NCBI GenBank assembly: GCA_932294295.1
Contig: OW028584.1
Location: 30,923,231 to 30,987,230, forward strand
DNA length: 64,000 nucleotides
Origin: Alitta virens
Lineage: Eukaryota > Annelida > Polychaeta > Phyllodocida > Nereididae
Reading direction: 5' to 3'
A program made the translations under genes and the position numbers. Under the pieces are notes generated by a model that made no database searches, was not told the origin of the DNA, and was given only the letters and a program-made list of their open reading frames with translations. Shown here one piece after another: positions 31,583 to 42,250 of the stretch. The first letter of the stretch is position 1. The number at the start of each line of letters is the position of its first letter.

Positions 31583-32863
31583 ATTTAACCCTTCCACTAC
31601 ATGTTCACTTCCTTTGATTTGCAGTGGCAAGTTTGACCGAAGTTTTCTGTTATATAGCAACTCCGCTGGGCTTCCTATCTGCACATCAACTGGTGTTGTT
31701 CGGGCACATAACAATGCTAATTCAACATCGATATTCACAGCCTTTGATTTCTTCATGATGTTTTTTACAGTCTGTATCGTTCTCTCTATAAAACCATTGG
31801 ACTGAGCATATCTCGGCGATGACATGATGTGTCTAAATCCCCATGCCTCTGTAAACCTAACAAACTCGCTACTGGAATAACATGGTCTTCCATCACTGTA
31901 TACCTTCTCCGGTACCCCATGTTCACCGAATAATGTTCTTAGCTTCGCGATCACTGCCTTGCTCGTCTCAGAATTCAGCCTCCTGATGAATGGCATCTTA
32001 CTGTAATAGTCAGCAACAATCAAGTAACTATCTCCGTCTATCTCAAAAAGATCTGTCCCGACATCCTGCCAGGGTCCACTGGGAACTGTGTGGCCCATCA
32101 TAGTCTCTCTTCTCTCACTTCTTGCATATTCCAAACACACAGAACAGTCTTGAATCAAAGTTTCAATATCTCGGTCTATACCTCTCCAATAGACACTTCC
32201 TCTTGCACGAAGTCGCGTTTTTTCCACTCCTTGATGACTTGCGTGTAGTCTAGTCAGAATAGTCTCTCGTAACTTTCCTGGAATTACAATCCTATTGCTC
32301 TTTAAGATTATTCCATCTTCAACTGTCAAAAAGTCTTTCATTGACCAGTAATGTCTGACACACTTTGGCAAATCATTAGAATTCTCTGGCCAGCCATTCA
32401 TAATAGTGTCTTTCAAAGGTCTCAGTTCTGGGTCTTTCTCAGTTTCTCTTTGTATTCCTGATAACATATCATCAGACCATCTAACTGCATGAACAGTTTT
32501 CTCAAGTTTAATTGTGGTATTCGATTTAATTGGGTTCAACCTTGACATAGCATCAGCCAACTGCAACTGTTTTCCTGGGCGATATTGAATTGTCATGTCA
32601 TAGGCTTGCAATCTCAACAGCATCCGCTGTAATCTCGGCGGTGCTTGAGCTAAGTTCTTCACTTGAATACTTTCTAGTGGCTTATGATCAGATTCAACAA
32701 CAAAATTAGAACCGTACAAGAATGTGTGGAACCTCTCGGCTCCGAAAACCACTGCCAACATCTCTCGTTCAATATTGGCGTACCGTTCCTCCACGGGCGT
32801 CAATGCCTTAGAAGCAAATGCAATTATCTTCTCTCTTCCAGATTCAACTTGAATCAGCCGCAC
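31583..32863 (-). pseudogene. Gypsy pol: RNase H and integrase (main part)
   Basis: RNase H-like start (KIIAFASKALTPVEERYANI, ESDHKPLESI). Then comes the integrase zinc domain (HASHQGVEKTR ... DCSVC) and the catalytic core with Asp in DVGTDLFEIDG, Asp in VYSDGRPCYSS and Glu in SNGFIERT, the D,D-35-E pattern. It reads open to the 12.9-kb element's insertion point and continues in phase at 18674. Upstream, in 32864-33099, the frame is broken by stops and shifts, so pol as a whole is dead. Confidence 0.88.
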
Positions 32864-33099
32864 CTAACCCTTTCTTACTGGCGTCGACTTGTACTTTCGT
32901 AGGCAAATTTGGGTCAAAATCACACTGCGACAAATTTCTTCTTTGAGTGCTTCAAATGCTTTCATGGTTTGGCATCCACTGAAACTCAGCATCTTTCTTA
33001 ACTAGGTCTCTCAAAATATAGGTCTTATCTGAGAGCTTTGGAATAAATGGAGCCAAGTATTGGATCATTCCGAGGAATAATTGCAACGATTTGACATCT

Positions 33100-33576
33100 T
33101 TAGGACCTAATTTCTTGACACTTCTTTGGATCAGGCTGTAATCCTTTAGTTGTGTAGATCATTCCAAAGAAATTCACAGAGTCTGTGCGAATAACACATT
33201 TGTCACCGTTAAGTACAAGCCCATGCGACTGAGCTCGTTTCATCAAATTGTGCAAATTCTTGTCGTGATCTTGGACATCACGTCCGAACACCAAAATGTC
33301 ATCTGCAATATTCATAGTTCCATTGCATCCAGCCAAAATAAGGTCCATTTTTTCTTGGAAGACATCTTGCGACACCTTCAGGCCAAAAGGCAGACACTTG
33401 AATCTGTACCTTCCGTTTGGCCCACAAAATGAAGTTAACGTTGAGGATTCATCATCCAACTGCACAGACCAATAACCGTGTTTAGCATCTAGCTTGCTGA
33501 ATATATTTGCTCCTGAGAGCCTATGCGTAATTTCCTCAATCGTAGGTGTGCGATGAAACGTACGTTTAACTGCCAC
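33100..33576 (-). pseudogene. Gypsy pol: reverse transcriptase palm
   Basis: Contains SKLDAKHGYWSVQLD (first catalytic Asp), CLPFGLKVSQDVFQ, and NIADDILVFG in the place of the YxDD box. NFFGMIYTTKGLQPDPKKC continues the thumb side. A TGA just upstream (about 33585) separates it from the first RT part within a conserved LDP..LN motif, so this is a nonsense mutation and not a gene boundary. Confidence 0.88.
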
Positions 33577-33585
33577 ATTGAGATC

Positions 33586-34374
33586 TCAAGGGTCTAAACA
33601 GACACGAAGTTTCCCATTTTCTTTTCGACTAAATGCCAAGGAGTTCAGCCACTCAGTGCTCTCTGCCTCTGGGATAGGTTCGATAACTTCTAACTTGACC
33701 ATCTCATCCAGCGATTTTTGAATCTCAGCTTTCAAATGTATAGGATATTTCCTTGGGGGTTTCACAACAGGCTTAACATCACTATTTACTTCGATGTGAT
33801 ATTCTCCAGGAAACTTTCCGAGCCCTACAAAATAGTCAGGGTAAATTTTCCTCAAAGTATCCTTGTCTGGGATTGGAATACACGTGTCCTGGGAAATTTC
33901 AAACACCTTCAAAGATGGCTGTACTGCGACACCATGAACAGTATTAACTGTAATAATTCCTGTCTGTTGGCTAGTCTTCTTCCCCATAATTACAGGTCCA
34001 GGAGTGTCACCGATGAAGAACTCTGCGGATGTCCACTCACTGCAAATAGGTACGTATCGCAATTTCAAAATCACAGTTCCAAATTGCTTAATTTCTGTGC
34101 CATTGTATGCATCAAGATGAACAAATGGCTTTGCCTTAACAAAAGATCCAATGATCGGCAACTTTTCATCATTCAAATATTCCGGGAACTTCTTGCGAAA
34201 AGTACGAAGGGGTAGCACATTCCCCTGTGCTCCGGTATCCACTTTACATCTTAAATCAGCCGGTCTGCCACTCAGCATTCTCACATCAACATTGACCATA
34301 ACATCTTTGTCATCAAGAAGGTCACTTGAAGTAATCAAATGAGAGTCGTTCAAACTCTTCATCAAAGTCCACAC
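33586..34374 (-). pseudogene. Gypsy pol: protease and start of reverse transcriptase
   Basis: Protease active site VDTGAQGNVLP near residue 45, then the flap region, then the N-terminal RT part (YPIHLKAEIQKSLDEMVKL, EWLNSLAFSRKENGKLRVCL). It overlaps the gag frame by about 50 bp in a different frame, the usual Gypsy frameshift layout. It ends at a premature TGA. Confidence 0.85.
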
Positions 34375-35098
34375 TATGAACAGATTTCTTCCTGGCTTTA
34401 GGTTGCTCCTCTTTGTAATCTTTCTTCACGTCCTTCTGTCCTTTCAGCTTTAAGCAGCAATCCTTCCAATGGCCTTTCCACTTGCAGAAGCTGCAAATCG
34501 AGTTGAACGCAGGGCACCGACCATAGGTGTGGTCCCTTCCACAATATGAGCAATCCTTCACAGGTGGTTTGACAGAATCATATTTTCCACTCTTACTGTC
34601 ATCTTTCTTGCGATATTTTTGTTTGTGACACACTGCATCAACAGACTTGGTCTTGCTTGCACTTGACATATTAACATTCTTCTCACTGAAAGCTCTCATA
34701 TGTGATTCTGAAGCCTCATGTGTACGACAAATCTTTAGAGCATCCTCAACTTTGAGTTTCTCATCTTCTTTCAAAAGTTCTTTTCTGGCCTCTGATACTC
34801 GAGTGCCTGCCACTAATTGGTTGATTAACCTCTCATCCACACTGGCAAATTTACACTTGAGTGCTAATCCACGACACCTCACATAGAATTCATCAATGCT
34901 TTCATTGTCTTTTTGCTTGTAACTAATTAATTCCAGTCTATTCACTCTGAAATTGTCTGCAGCACCAACAGACTGAATCAACACTTCCCAAACTTTTGCG
35001 GGGTCCTTCAAATCATTGTCACCTAGATTCCACGTTTTCGAAAGTTCCTCACCTTTCTCCCCCGCTTGGAAAATAATGTAGTCATGTTGATCCTCATC
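34322..35098 (-). CDS. Gypsy gag (5'-truncated) with zinc knuckle
   Basis: A minus-strand frame open from the LTR remnant to 34322. It has a capsid-like helical part (YKQKDNESIDEFYVRCRGLA, QLVAGTRVSEARKELL), then basic spacers. A CCHC-type pair follows: CSYCGRDHTYGRCPAF and CSFCKWKGHWKDC. The long frame begins inside gag right after 47 bp of LTR, so the leader, primer-binding site and gag start were deleted. Confidence 0.82.
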   Translation of the reverse strand, partial: DEDQHDYIIFQAGEKGEELSKTWNLGDNDLKDPAKVWEVLIQSVGAADNFRVNRLELISYKQKDNESIDEFYVRCRGLALKCKFASVDERLINQLVAGTRVSEARKELLKEDEKLKVEDALKICRTHEASESHMRAFSEKNVNMSSASKTKSVDAVCHKQKYRKKDDSKSGKYDSVKPPVKDCSYCGRDHTYGRCPAFNSICSFCKWKGHWKDCCLKLKGQKDVKKDYKEEQPKARKKSVHSVDFDEEFERLSFDYFK

Positions 35099-35145
35099 CT
35101 TCCGTTTAAATCAATACTATGATGCCACCATGTGGATCTATTACA
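35099..35145 (-). repeat. Gypsy 5' LTR remnant (47 bp)
   Basis: Identical to the first 47 bases of the 3' LTR (ending TGGATCTATTACA on the plus strand), then diverges directly into gag. Together with the ACTT duplication at 35146 it marks the true right end of the retrotransposon. Confidence 0.82.
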
Positions 35146-35149
35146 ACTT

Positions 35150-35640
35150 TTACTGATAAATCCTACATTGGTAGAGCTACGATTTTGTTTAGTTTCCAAG
35201 ACAGATTGAAATATTTCTAGTGGTTTTTTTATTCTGTTTTTGGAGATACCTTTAGAACTAAACTTACAATGATCTTTGTTGGCTACGATATAGGTTTTAG
35301 AACAGAGCCCATAGAATATCTCACCTTCGTATTCGAGTTTAAATAGTCCAGGACAACGATTGTCATATTTCATGTGTTCTGAACAACACGTTCTTGGAAA
35401 CCAGTGTGTATCAGGGTCAATATCTTTAACCGACAATACCCATTTAACTTATGCGTATATTCATCTAAGAGTTCGGGTTTAATCACATCTTGTAATGTTT
35501 CTCCAGCTATTGAAAAGTAATTGCTATCGGTATCCATCTGAAGCATTTGAAACTTATCTCTTGGTACATATTTACAGAGAAAATCTTAATAGAATTCTAA
35601 CATTCTCAACTTGGCATATTGCAGAATGAAAACACCTATT
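35150..35640 (-). pseudogene. Maverick-like protein-primed DNA polymerase, C-terminal palm and beyond
   Basis: Contains QMDTDSNYFSI, the family B motif C (DTDS), then DPDTHWFPRTCCSEHMKYD, RCPGLFKLEYEG and CSKTYIV...KFSSKGISKN, typical of Maverick/Polinton-type PolB C-termini. A TAA interrupts the frame about 20 codons before motif C (near 35589). Another break lies near 35437. Bounded on the right by the LINE and on the left by the Gypsy element. Confidence 0.82.
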
Positions 35641-35665
35641 TCAAGTTCAAGTTCAAGTTCAAGTT
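35641..35665. repeat. CTTGAA hexamer tail of the LINE
   Basis: Plus-strand TTCAAG repeated about four times immediately at the insertion boundary, then TTCTTTATTGGG. Short tandem tails in place of poly(A) are typical for CR1-like LINEs. Confidence 0.75.
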
Positions 35666-35789
35666 CTTTATTGGGAATAATATTAAAAATCAGCACATTT
35701 AAACAATAATTCAATATAGAAAAGAGCATTCCCCTGCCCTGACACAAAGAATTATGTATATGGGCCAGAGATAATTATTTACAATTTAA

Positions 35790-37679
35790 AGGGGAACTAA
35801 TGGAAGTTTGTATGTTTCTTTCAAAAGTTCAATTAGTTGTCAAATAATATATTGCAGTGAAAGGAAATGTCTTAAACTCGGGTTTGATATGATTTCAAGC
35901 CAATTAAAAGTGAAATTTGCACCAACCATCAACATGCTGGGGGCCGCCATTATTGCACACGGCACGCAAAATAGTGACGTCACTTATGTACACAGCTAGG
36001 CCATATGTATTCAGCAATACAAATTAATTACAATCCTGTGGATTACAATCTGTTACATTGTTCATTGCAATTATAATGACAAGAACAGATATCACAACAA
36101 CATAAAGTTCTTACTGAGTGTCAAGTAATTGCCATTGAACTATTTGAGACAATGCAATTATCACACAATATCAGAACAACTATCAAGTATCCTGCTTTGT
36201 AATACAACTACTGAATGTTTGGATAACTGAGTACTAATTAAATTAAATGATTTTTTAGTAATTTAGAGCAGTTTACATTGTATTAGATTTCAGCATTGTA
36301 TGCATACACAAAAAATGTATTATGTTGCCAAATAAATCTATCTATCATTCGTCCACTGTTTATTAGTGAAGCTTTAAAAAAATAGTGTATTGACAAAGTT
36401 TTGTTGAAAATAAGTTTTTGATATTATATTTTATTTTAAACTGGTATATTTAATGTATCTAGCAATGCAACCAACATACAATTGAAATAAGCACAATTTG
36501 GTAATTATTATATATTAATCTTTGTAAAGAAGGAGGTACTGCCTTTAAAACAACCCCACTAACACTACATATACACCAAATATAAATACTATGAAATATA
36601 TGTATACTATACATAATACTGCACATTGCCCCTAAAGATTATGTAACATTTAATTTACAAAGCAAAGCAGTATTCCAATTCTGTTCTCTTGCAAAAATAT
36701 GGTCAGAAATATAGTGATACAAAATATATGTTAATGTAATCTTAAAGTTATTAAATTTTACAATAAATACCTTTTGCTATTTAAACTCCTATGCTTGGGA
36801 AAAACGTCTTACATAACATGTACATAGCAGGGTTATTGCTTATTTGCCCATGCATATATACCTATATACCTATTCTTAGGGCAATATCCTGAAATAAGCC
36901 CCTCAGGGGCCTTCCAGGAGTAATAGTGAAGGTATTCATTGATTGAGGGGCCTATTTCAGGAGTAATATATATACTGAACAATTTGTAAATCATACTTTT
37001 ATATTTTCTGTGTTTATTAACAAAGTTTTATAAATTTGTAAAAATAAAACAATATTGACCTAGAAATTAATTTCAGTAGTAATATATTGTCTGTGTATTA
37101 TCAAAAAACTAAATTAAATAGCAAAAACGTTTTTTGATAATAAACAGTATATTACCACTGAAATTAATTCCTTGTTCATATATTGTTTTATTTTTACACA
37201 AATTTATAAAACTTTGTTTATTGATAATACAAAAGTATGATTTTCAAAATTTATGTCATACTTATTTGTAACCTAAAACTCCTCCCCTGAGGGGCTTATT
37301 TCAGGATATTGCCTAACTTTGACATGCCCTTTACAAAAGCTCTGAAAGTGCAATTAACACATGTATCTAAAACTGTTGTTGACAGTTGTTCTCACCAGTT
37401 GAATTGCAATGCCAAGCCTCCAGAATACTTGGCTCTCATTGGCTAAGACCACTCTAGTGACCCCATGCTAAGACTTGGTACAACAGTGACGTATTTCCGG
37501 TCAGTGCAAAACACCAGGAATTTAAAAAATGGCGGCCTCCGTAGTTCACAACACGGAGCTAATAAATGCAGGATAATTCATTACCAGGGCACATATACAA
37601 GTTATGAATAGCATGGAATTGTTTCTATGGACCCAAGCTAAAATCTGAGAGGTAAAGTGCAAAAGGGGTTAGTTCCCCT
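35790..37679. mobile_element. Kolobok-like non-autonomous element (TTAA target)
   Basis: Ends AGGGGAACTAA (35790) and TTAGTTCCCCT (to 37679), each flanked by TTAA (35786-35789 and 37680-37683). A TTAA duplication with AGGGG ends fits Kolobok better than piggyBac. It is 1,890 bp, A+T-rich and without an ORF. It lies in the LINE's 3' part and itself contains a long palindrome. Confidence 0.75.
36878..37314. mobile_element. Long-palindrome MITE nested in the Kolobok-like element
   Basis: Ends TTAGGGCAATATCCTGAAAT and ATTTCAGGATATTGCCTAA. The interior is also inverted (GAAATTAATTTCAG.AGTAATATA...TATATTACC.CTGAAATTAATT and TTTTTTGATAATA arms), so almost all of its 437 bp can fold into one hairpin. 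Confidence 0.72.
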
Positions 37680-37859
37680 TTAAACATGTACCATTCTATA
37701 GAGTAATAAGCAATAACATTTTATAATGTATTAAGTTATCAAATAAAAAACTAAAAAAAAAATAATAATAATTAAATTTTAAGATTTACAAACACCTTGG
37801 GTAAATTGGAGGAAGGAATTGAAGTATACAAGTAAGATAACAATTAAGTGAGTTCTGAA

Positions 37860-38516
37860 TCAAAGATGATCTAAACTATTATGTAAAATGTAAAATTTTA
37901 AATGTTTCTTTATTGTGTATATTGAGAAGTTAATAGAAATATTAGTCGATATATGATTCCATATAATGGCACCCTTGTATCTAAATGATCGTTGACAAAA
38001 GTTAGTTCTGAATAATGGTAAATGAAGTCTCTGATGTTGTCTAGTAATATGATCATGAACAAGTTGATTATATTGAAAAAATGACTGAAAAAATACAGGA
38101 CAGTCTCCTTTATGAAATTTAAACATAAATAAAGCAGTTTTGTAAACATATATCTTATACACATCAAGCACTTTATAGTTAAGAAACAAGGGAAGCGAAG
38201 GAGTTCTTGGATGGGAGAATGAGATAACTCTAAGGACCCGTTTCTGTAACTTTAATACTGGAATTAATTTTGTGGAAGGCACTGAGCCCCATACTTCTAT
38301 TCCATAATTCACATAGGGGAATACAAATGAATAATATAGAGTTAGAAGTGATGTAGATTTTAAATACTTTCTGGCCTTAACAATGATTCCAATGCCTTTA
38401 GCAATCTTTTTGCGAATATAATTTAAATGCTTCTCCCATTTCAGTTTAGCATCAATGTACACCCCAAGGAATTTACAAGAGTCAACTACATTTATTATTT
38501 TATTGGCAATTTTCAC
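37860..38516 (-). pseudogene. LINE ORF2 C-terminal region
   Basis: 218 codons continuing the RT frame after one in-frame TAA. It contains CKFLGVYIDAKLKWEKHL, YYSFVFPYVNYGIEVWG and LQKRVLRVIS, the standard post-RT thumb/connection motifs of CR1/Jockey ORF2, and ends at a stop at 37860. Confidence 0.85.
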
Positions 38517-38543
38517 CCTAAGCTCACCGGGAGGATTTTTATT

Positions 38544-40189
38544 TTATTTTTTAAATAACATGCAATAAGTCTTATCAATATTTAACGACAATCTATTTAC
38601 TATAGTCCATTGATATATAAGATCTAAAGAATTGTTTAAATTAGTTGTCATAGAATTAATATTTTTACCCTGAACAAAAACACTACTATCGTCGGCAAAG
38701 AGAATGGGCATAAATGAGTTGGAAACTAAGTATATGTCATTCACATAAAGAATGAAAAACAAAGGCCCTAAAATTGAGCCCTGAGGCACGCCACAATTAA
38801 TAGGCAAAGATTCAGAAGATATTTTATCAAAAGATACATATTGTTTTCTTTTTTTCAAATAACTTTTAACTAAATCATTGGCAACGCCTCTAATTCCATA
38901 TTTATATAATTTTCTAAGTAGTATAGAATGGTCAATAGTGTCGAAAGCTTTACTGAAATCTAAAAAAGTTCCTAAAGTCATATCATTTTTGTCTATTGCT
39001 GTTATAATTTTATCAGTTAAAGTAATCAAAGCCATGGAAGTGCTGTAATTAGCTCTGAATCCAAATTGGTATTTATAAAGTAAATCATTATCATTTATGA
39101 ATTTAAGTACTCTATTGTAGATAATTCGCTCATATATTTTCGAAAATATTGATAAAACAGAGACTGGACGGTAATTATTAATCAATTGGCTATCCCCACC
39201 CTTAAATAAGGGAATGACCCTAGCAACTTTCATCTCATCAGGGAATACTCCAGAAGAAAGTGATTTATTAATTAGGTGAACAAAGATTCTATTAAGTGGT
39301 TGAAATGTCGTTTTGATAACTTTTATATGAATATTATCCCATCCCACACTATTAGTCTTGATATTGGATACAATTCTTAATACTTCATTTTCATCAGTAG
39401 GGTACAAATACAGTGAATTATTAACATTAATATTATCTAAGTAATGTAGTGGACTGACATTAGATGGGGGCAATTTATCATTGAGGCTTTTACCAACATT
39501 TGTAAAATAATTATTAAAAGCATTAGCAATATGTTCCTTATCTGAAGTTTTTTGACCATTAATAATGAACTCACTAGAATTACTTGAAGACTGTTTCTTG
39601 TTAATAATCCTTTTAATAATATCCCATGATTTTTTTAAATTTCCCTTATTAGCTTCAAATAAATCATGATAGTACTCTTTTTCTGCCAAATTCAATAACT
39701 TTTGTAATCTCTTTTTGTATATTCTATATTGGTTAATATTTTCACTGCTGGGTATTTGTTTCGAGATAATGTATAATTTATTTTTAACTTTTATAGATTT
39801 TTTCAGTGATTCTGTTAGCCAAATCTTTTTTGTTTTGTACCCATGTTTACAGATTTTAACAGGAAAACATTCATCATACAATTGTAAAAATTCGGAATGA
39901 AAATGGGAGAATGACTCTGAACAATCTTCGATATTAAGTAAAGTACTCCAATCATAGTTGGACACAATGTTATCAAATTTTTCTAAGTTAGCTTGTGAGT
40001 ACACTCTTTTGCTTATCAGGTTTGGTCTAACTTCAGTGCGCTGATTACTGAGGACTGTAAAAACTGGAAAATGATCAGTGATATCAGTTACAAGGATGCC
40101 ATTATAAGTTAATAAATCACTTATACAATTGAAGTATATATTGTCAATTAGGGTTGCGGAATTTCGCTGAACTCGGGTAGGTCTAGTTA
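38544..40189 (-). pseudogene. LINE endonuclease end and reverse transcriptase
   Basis: The frame runs from the truncated endonuclease (to about 40004) into RT: GWDNIHIKVIK, RVIPLFKGGD, NNYRPVSVLS, FLDFSKAFDTIDH (first Asp), GVPQGSILGPLFF and ILFADDSSVF (the FADD box). It is stopped by TAA at 38544, after which the same frame stays open, so only one nonsense mutation separates the parts. It is young by sequence quality but 5'-truncated. Confidence 0.88.
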
Positions 40190-40190
40190 T

Positions 40191-41123
40191 ATTTGAATTG
40201 GTAAATCTAATGTAATCTTGTTTTTTTGAGATTCGATTTCATAAAATTCATGGTCAGGTGAAAGTTGGGTCATGGATTTGAATCCTTTCTCGTTAGCTTT
40301 GAGACAAGCCTCATTCTCACCTTCTACATATCTAACATTCGATTGCTTCAGTTTATTAAGGATAGTTGATCCATAGGCGGAATTTCCTATAAGTTTTGAT
40401 AAATCAGCAATTATTGATAGATCTAAATCTCTATCTCCTGCTCTCCTGGCCTCTGTAACATCGCTAACAAATTCCTGAAAGCATTTCATTCTGTTATATT
40501 ATATGACTTGGTGAATTTTGGATACAACTAAACAATGTTCTAAATACCATTTCAACAAAGGTGTAGCTAAAAGCATTTTCCTAGCTTTCATTCCACCTAC
40601 TAGTAATCTTCTAGGTTTTGTACTCATTCCTGATTCTCGAGCAAAGTTTTGCATATGCTCACCAATTGTTTCAAATGGTATGTCTGTTGTGCAAAATATT
40701 GGTGACATCTCACTAAAATAATTGTATGGGGATGAGTCATCTAGTGGTTGGAAACCTTGTTCCCATTCTTCGGGAACTGCGATGTCTACTTCTACCATAC
40801 CGAAGAGCTCATCCTGTTTCACTGCTTCTAAAATTTCCTTTTCTGTTAGAGTTTTCTTATATTTTTTGAAAAACTTTGGTCTCTTGTTTTCGATGAATTG
40901 TTCTAAGTCTGGAGTATTTTTAACCATTTTTAAAAAACTCACACTCCCATATTTCCTCGATTTCGTATCCTAATTTTTTGTAGTAGTTATTCCTATCCTG
41001 TCTTCTTTTCTGTGCGAGTAACCCTTTTATCTTTTCTTTCTCAGACAAATTTTTTCTCAAGAGTGGGCAATCTCCACCGTGGTGGTGGAAATAGCAACCA
41101 TCATACTGATATATTTTTGTCAT
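40191..41123 (-). pseudogene. Maverick-like polymerase, middle/palm part
   Basis: Three frames with shifts near 40930 and 40495. They contain a terminal-protein-region-like stretch (YQYDGCYFHHHGGDCPL), DELFGMVEVDI (motif A region), RRLLVGGMKARKMLL and KLIGNSAYGSTILNK (family B motif B). It ends at the LINE insertion after LDLPIQI. The frameshifts show long decay, unlike the nested elements. Confidence 0.82.
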
Positions 41124-42250
41124 AGTACTACCACTAGAGGAACAAGATACTCCATCCGCTAAGAAACGTCAATCTCTCTTTTCCTTATTCCCAATTCGTT
41201 TACATTAGAGAGCAGACAGAAATATAATCCAGAATTTTCTCTGTCTATTAGAGAGAAATGTGCACCATTTTTCTTAGCACTCTGAAAAACTGTCTTGCTA
41301 TTCCTGGGACGCTAATAGCGCTCTTGAAAATATCTATTTGCTTCCCCTTATAAAAATCTTGTAGTTTGATAACAGCTTTAACAAATGGTGTGACATCTAA
41401 ATTATTATACCATATAAGAAAATCTTTAAAACAACTCATATTTTCGCTAAACCAAACTGTTTTCAACCATTTGTAATTTTCGTGTGAGCCTAACACATTA
41501 CATTGTAATTCTGGATAATCTAACTTGGAGGGGTCATCAAAAAATTTGTATGAAAAATATCCTTTCTGTTCTTGAATTTTAAAAGCTTTTAAAAAGCTAG
41601 AATAACTTGTACCCGGCGCTAGGTAATTGATGACATCTAAGAATTTAAAACTCTCATTCGCTAGACAGGAGTATGAATTGTTTTTCTTCACAACAAAATT
41701 ATGTTCTATGTTATGCATCTCTAAACAACGAGCTATTTCTCTTTTGATTAAATTCATATCATATTTTGCTGAATTAAATCCCAAAACCGGGATTTGAGTG
41801 CAATAACGTTCAAATGTTTCAATCATGATTTGAATTTTTTTGCGCATCATAGCATTGAAAGTTTCTTTCTAAACAACTTCTGTATTCCAAGTACTCAATT
41901 GTAATTCTAATTCTTCTGTAACATAACTAAGTTTCTCTTGTATGAGTGCTTGTGCAGTTGTTTGAATTATTATCATGTATGCAAGCATTGATTTAACAAG
42001 CTTCTCTCTATCTTGTTCAACTATACAATGGGCTTCTTTAAAGTCTGGAACATTACTACTAATACTAACACTAATCGGTATGTGTTCTGCTGACATTATG
42101 GTGTTTTCAATTGAATCATTTTCAATCTTTTTCAGATTTATAAGCCTCGAAGTCGTAAACTATGAAATATTCGTAAAATCGTTCATCATTGGGGACATCT
42201 ATTCCAAATTCTTCTAACTGCTCAAAAATGTTTTGTTTCATATCATAAAA
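41124..42250 (-). pseudogene. Maverick-like polymerase, exonuclease part
   Basis: Includes FIVYDFEAY (Exo I, D-x-E) near 42150, LGFNSAKYDMNLIK (Exo II) near 41740, and YNNLDVTPFVKAVIKL (Exo III) near 41390, in the correct order for a proofreading family B polymerase. Stops or shifts lie near 42122, 41860 and 41245. Confidence 0.82.

Larger units (their letters stand above)
17879..35145 (-). mobile_element. Ty3/Gypsy LTR retrotransposon, interrupted
   Basis: The outer limits are TG...CA ends with ACTT on each side (17875-17878 and 35146-35149), a 4-bp target duplication. In minus-strand order it holds a 5' LTR remnant, gag with a zinc knuckle, protease, reverse transcriptase, RNase H, integrase and a 3' LTR. 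A polypurine run (ACAAGAGGGA) precedes the 3' LTR. Excluding the nested 12.9-kb element it is about 4.4 kb. It is not autonomous: most of the 5' LTR and leader are gone, and pol has stops and frameshifts. It was inserted into the Maverick-like polymerase gene. Confidence 0.88.
35641..40190 (-). mobile_element. 5'-truncated CR1/Jockey-type LINE
   Basis: Inserted into the polymerase gene; AAATA-like sequence is shared at both junctions. It starts inside the endonuclease domain (TLIDNIY, then TDITDHFPVF, the catalytic-His region), followed by RT and a C-terminal region. It ends in a CTTGAA hexamer repeat at 35641-35665. The 3' UTR (37859-35641) carries a Kolobok-like element. The promoter and ORF1 are missing. 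Confidence 0.82.

Noticed and set aside
36420..37320. Possible CRISPR-like or virus repeat array
   Set aside because: The repeats are arms of one palindrome, not spaced direct repeats, and the genome is eukaryotic.
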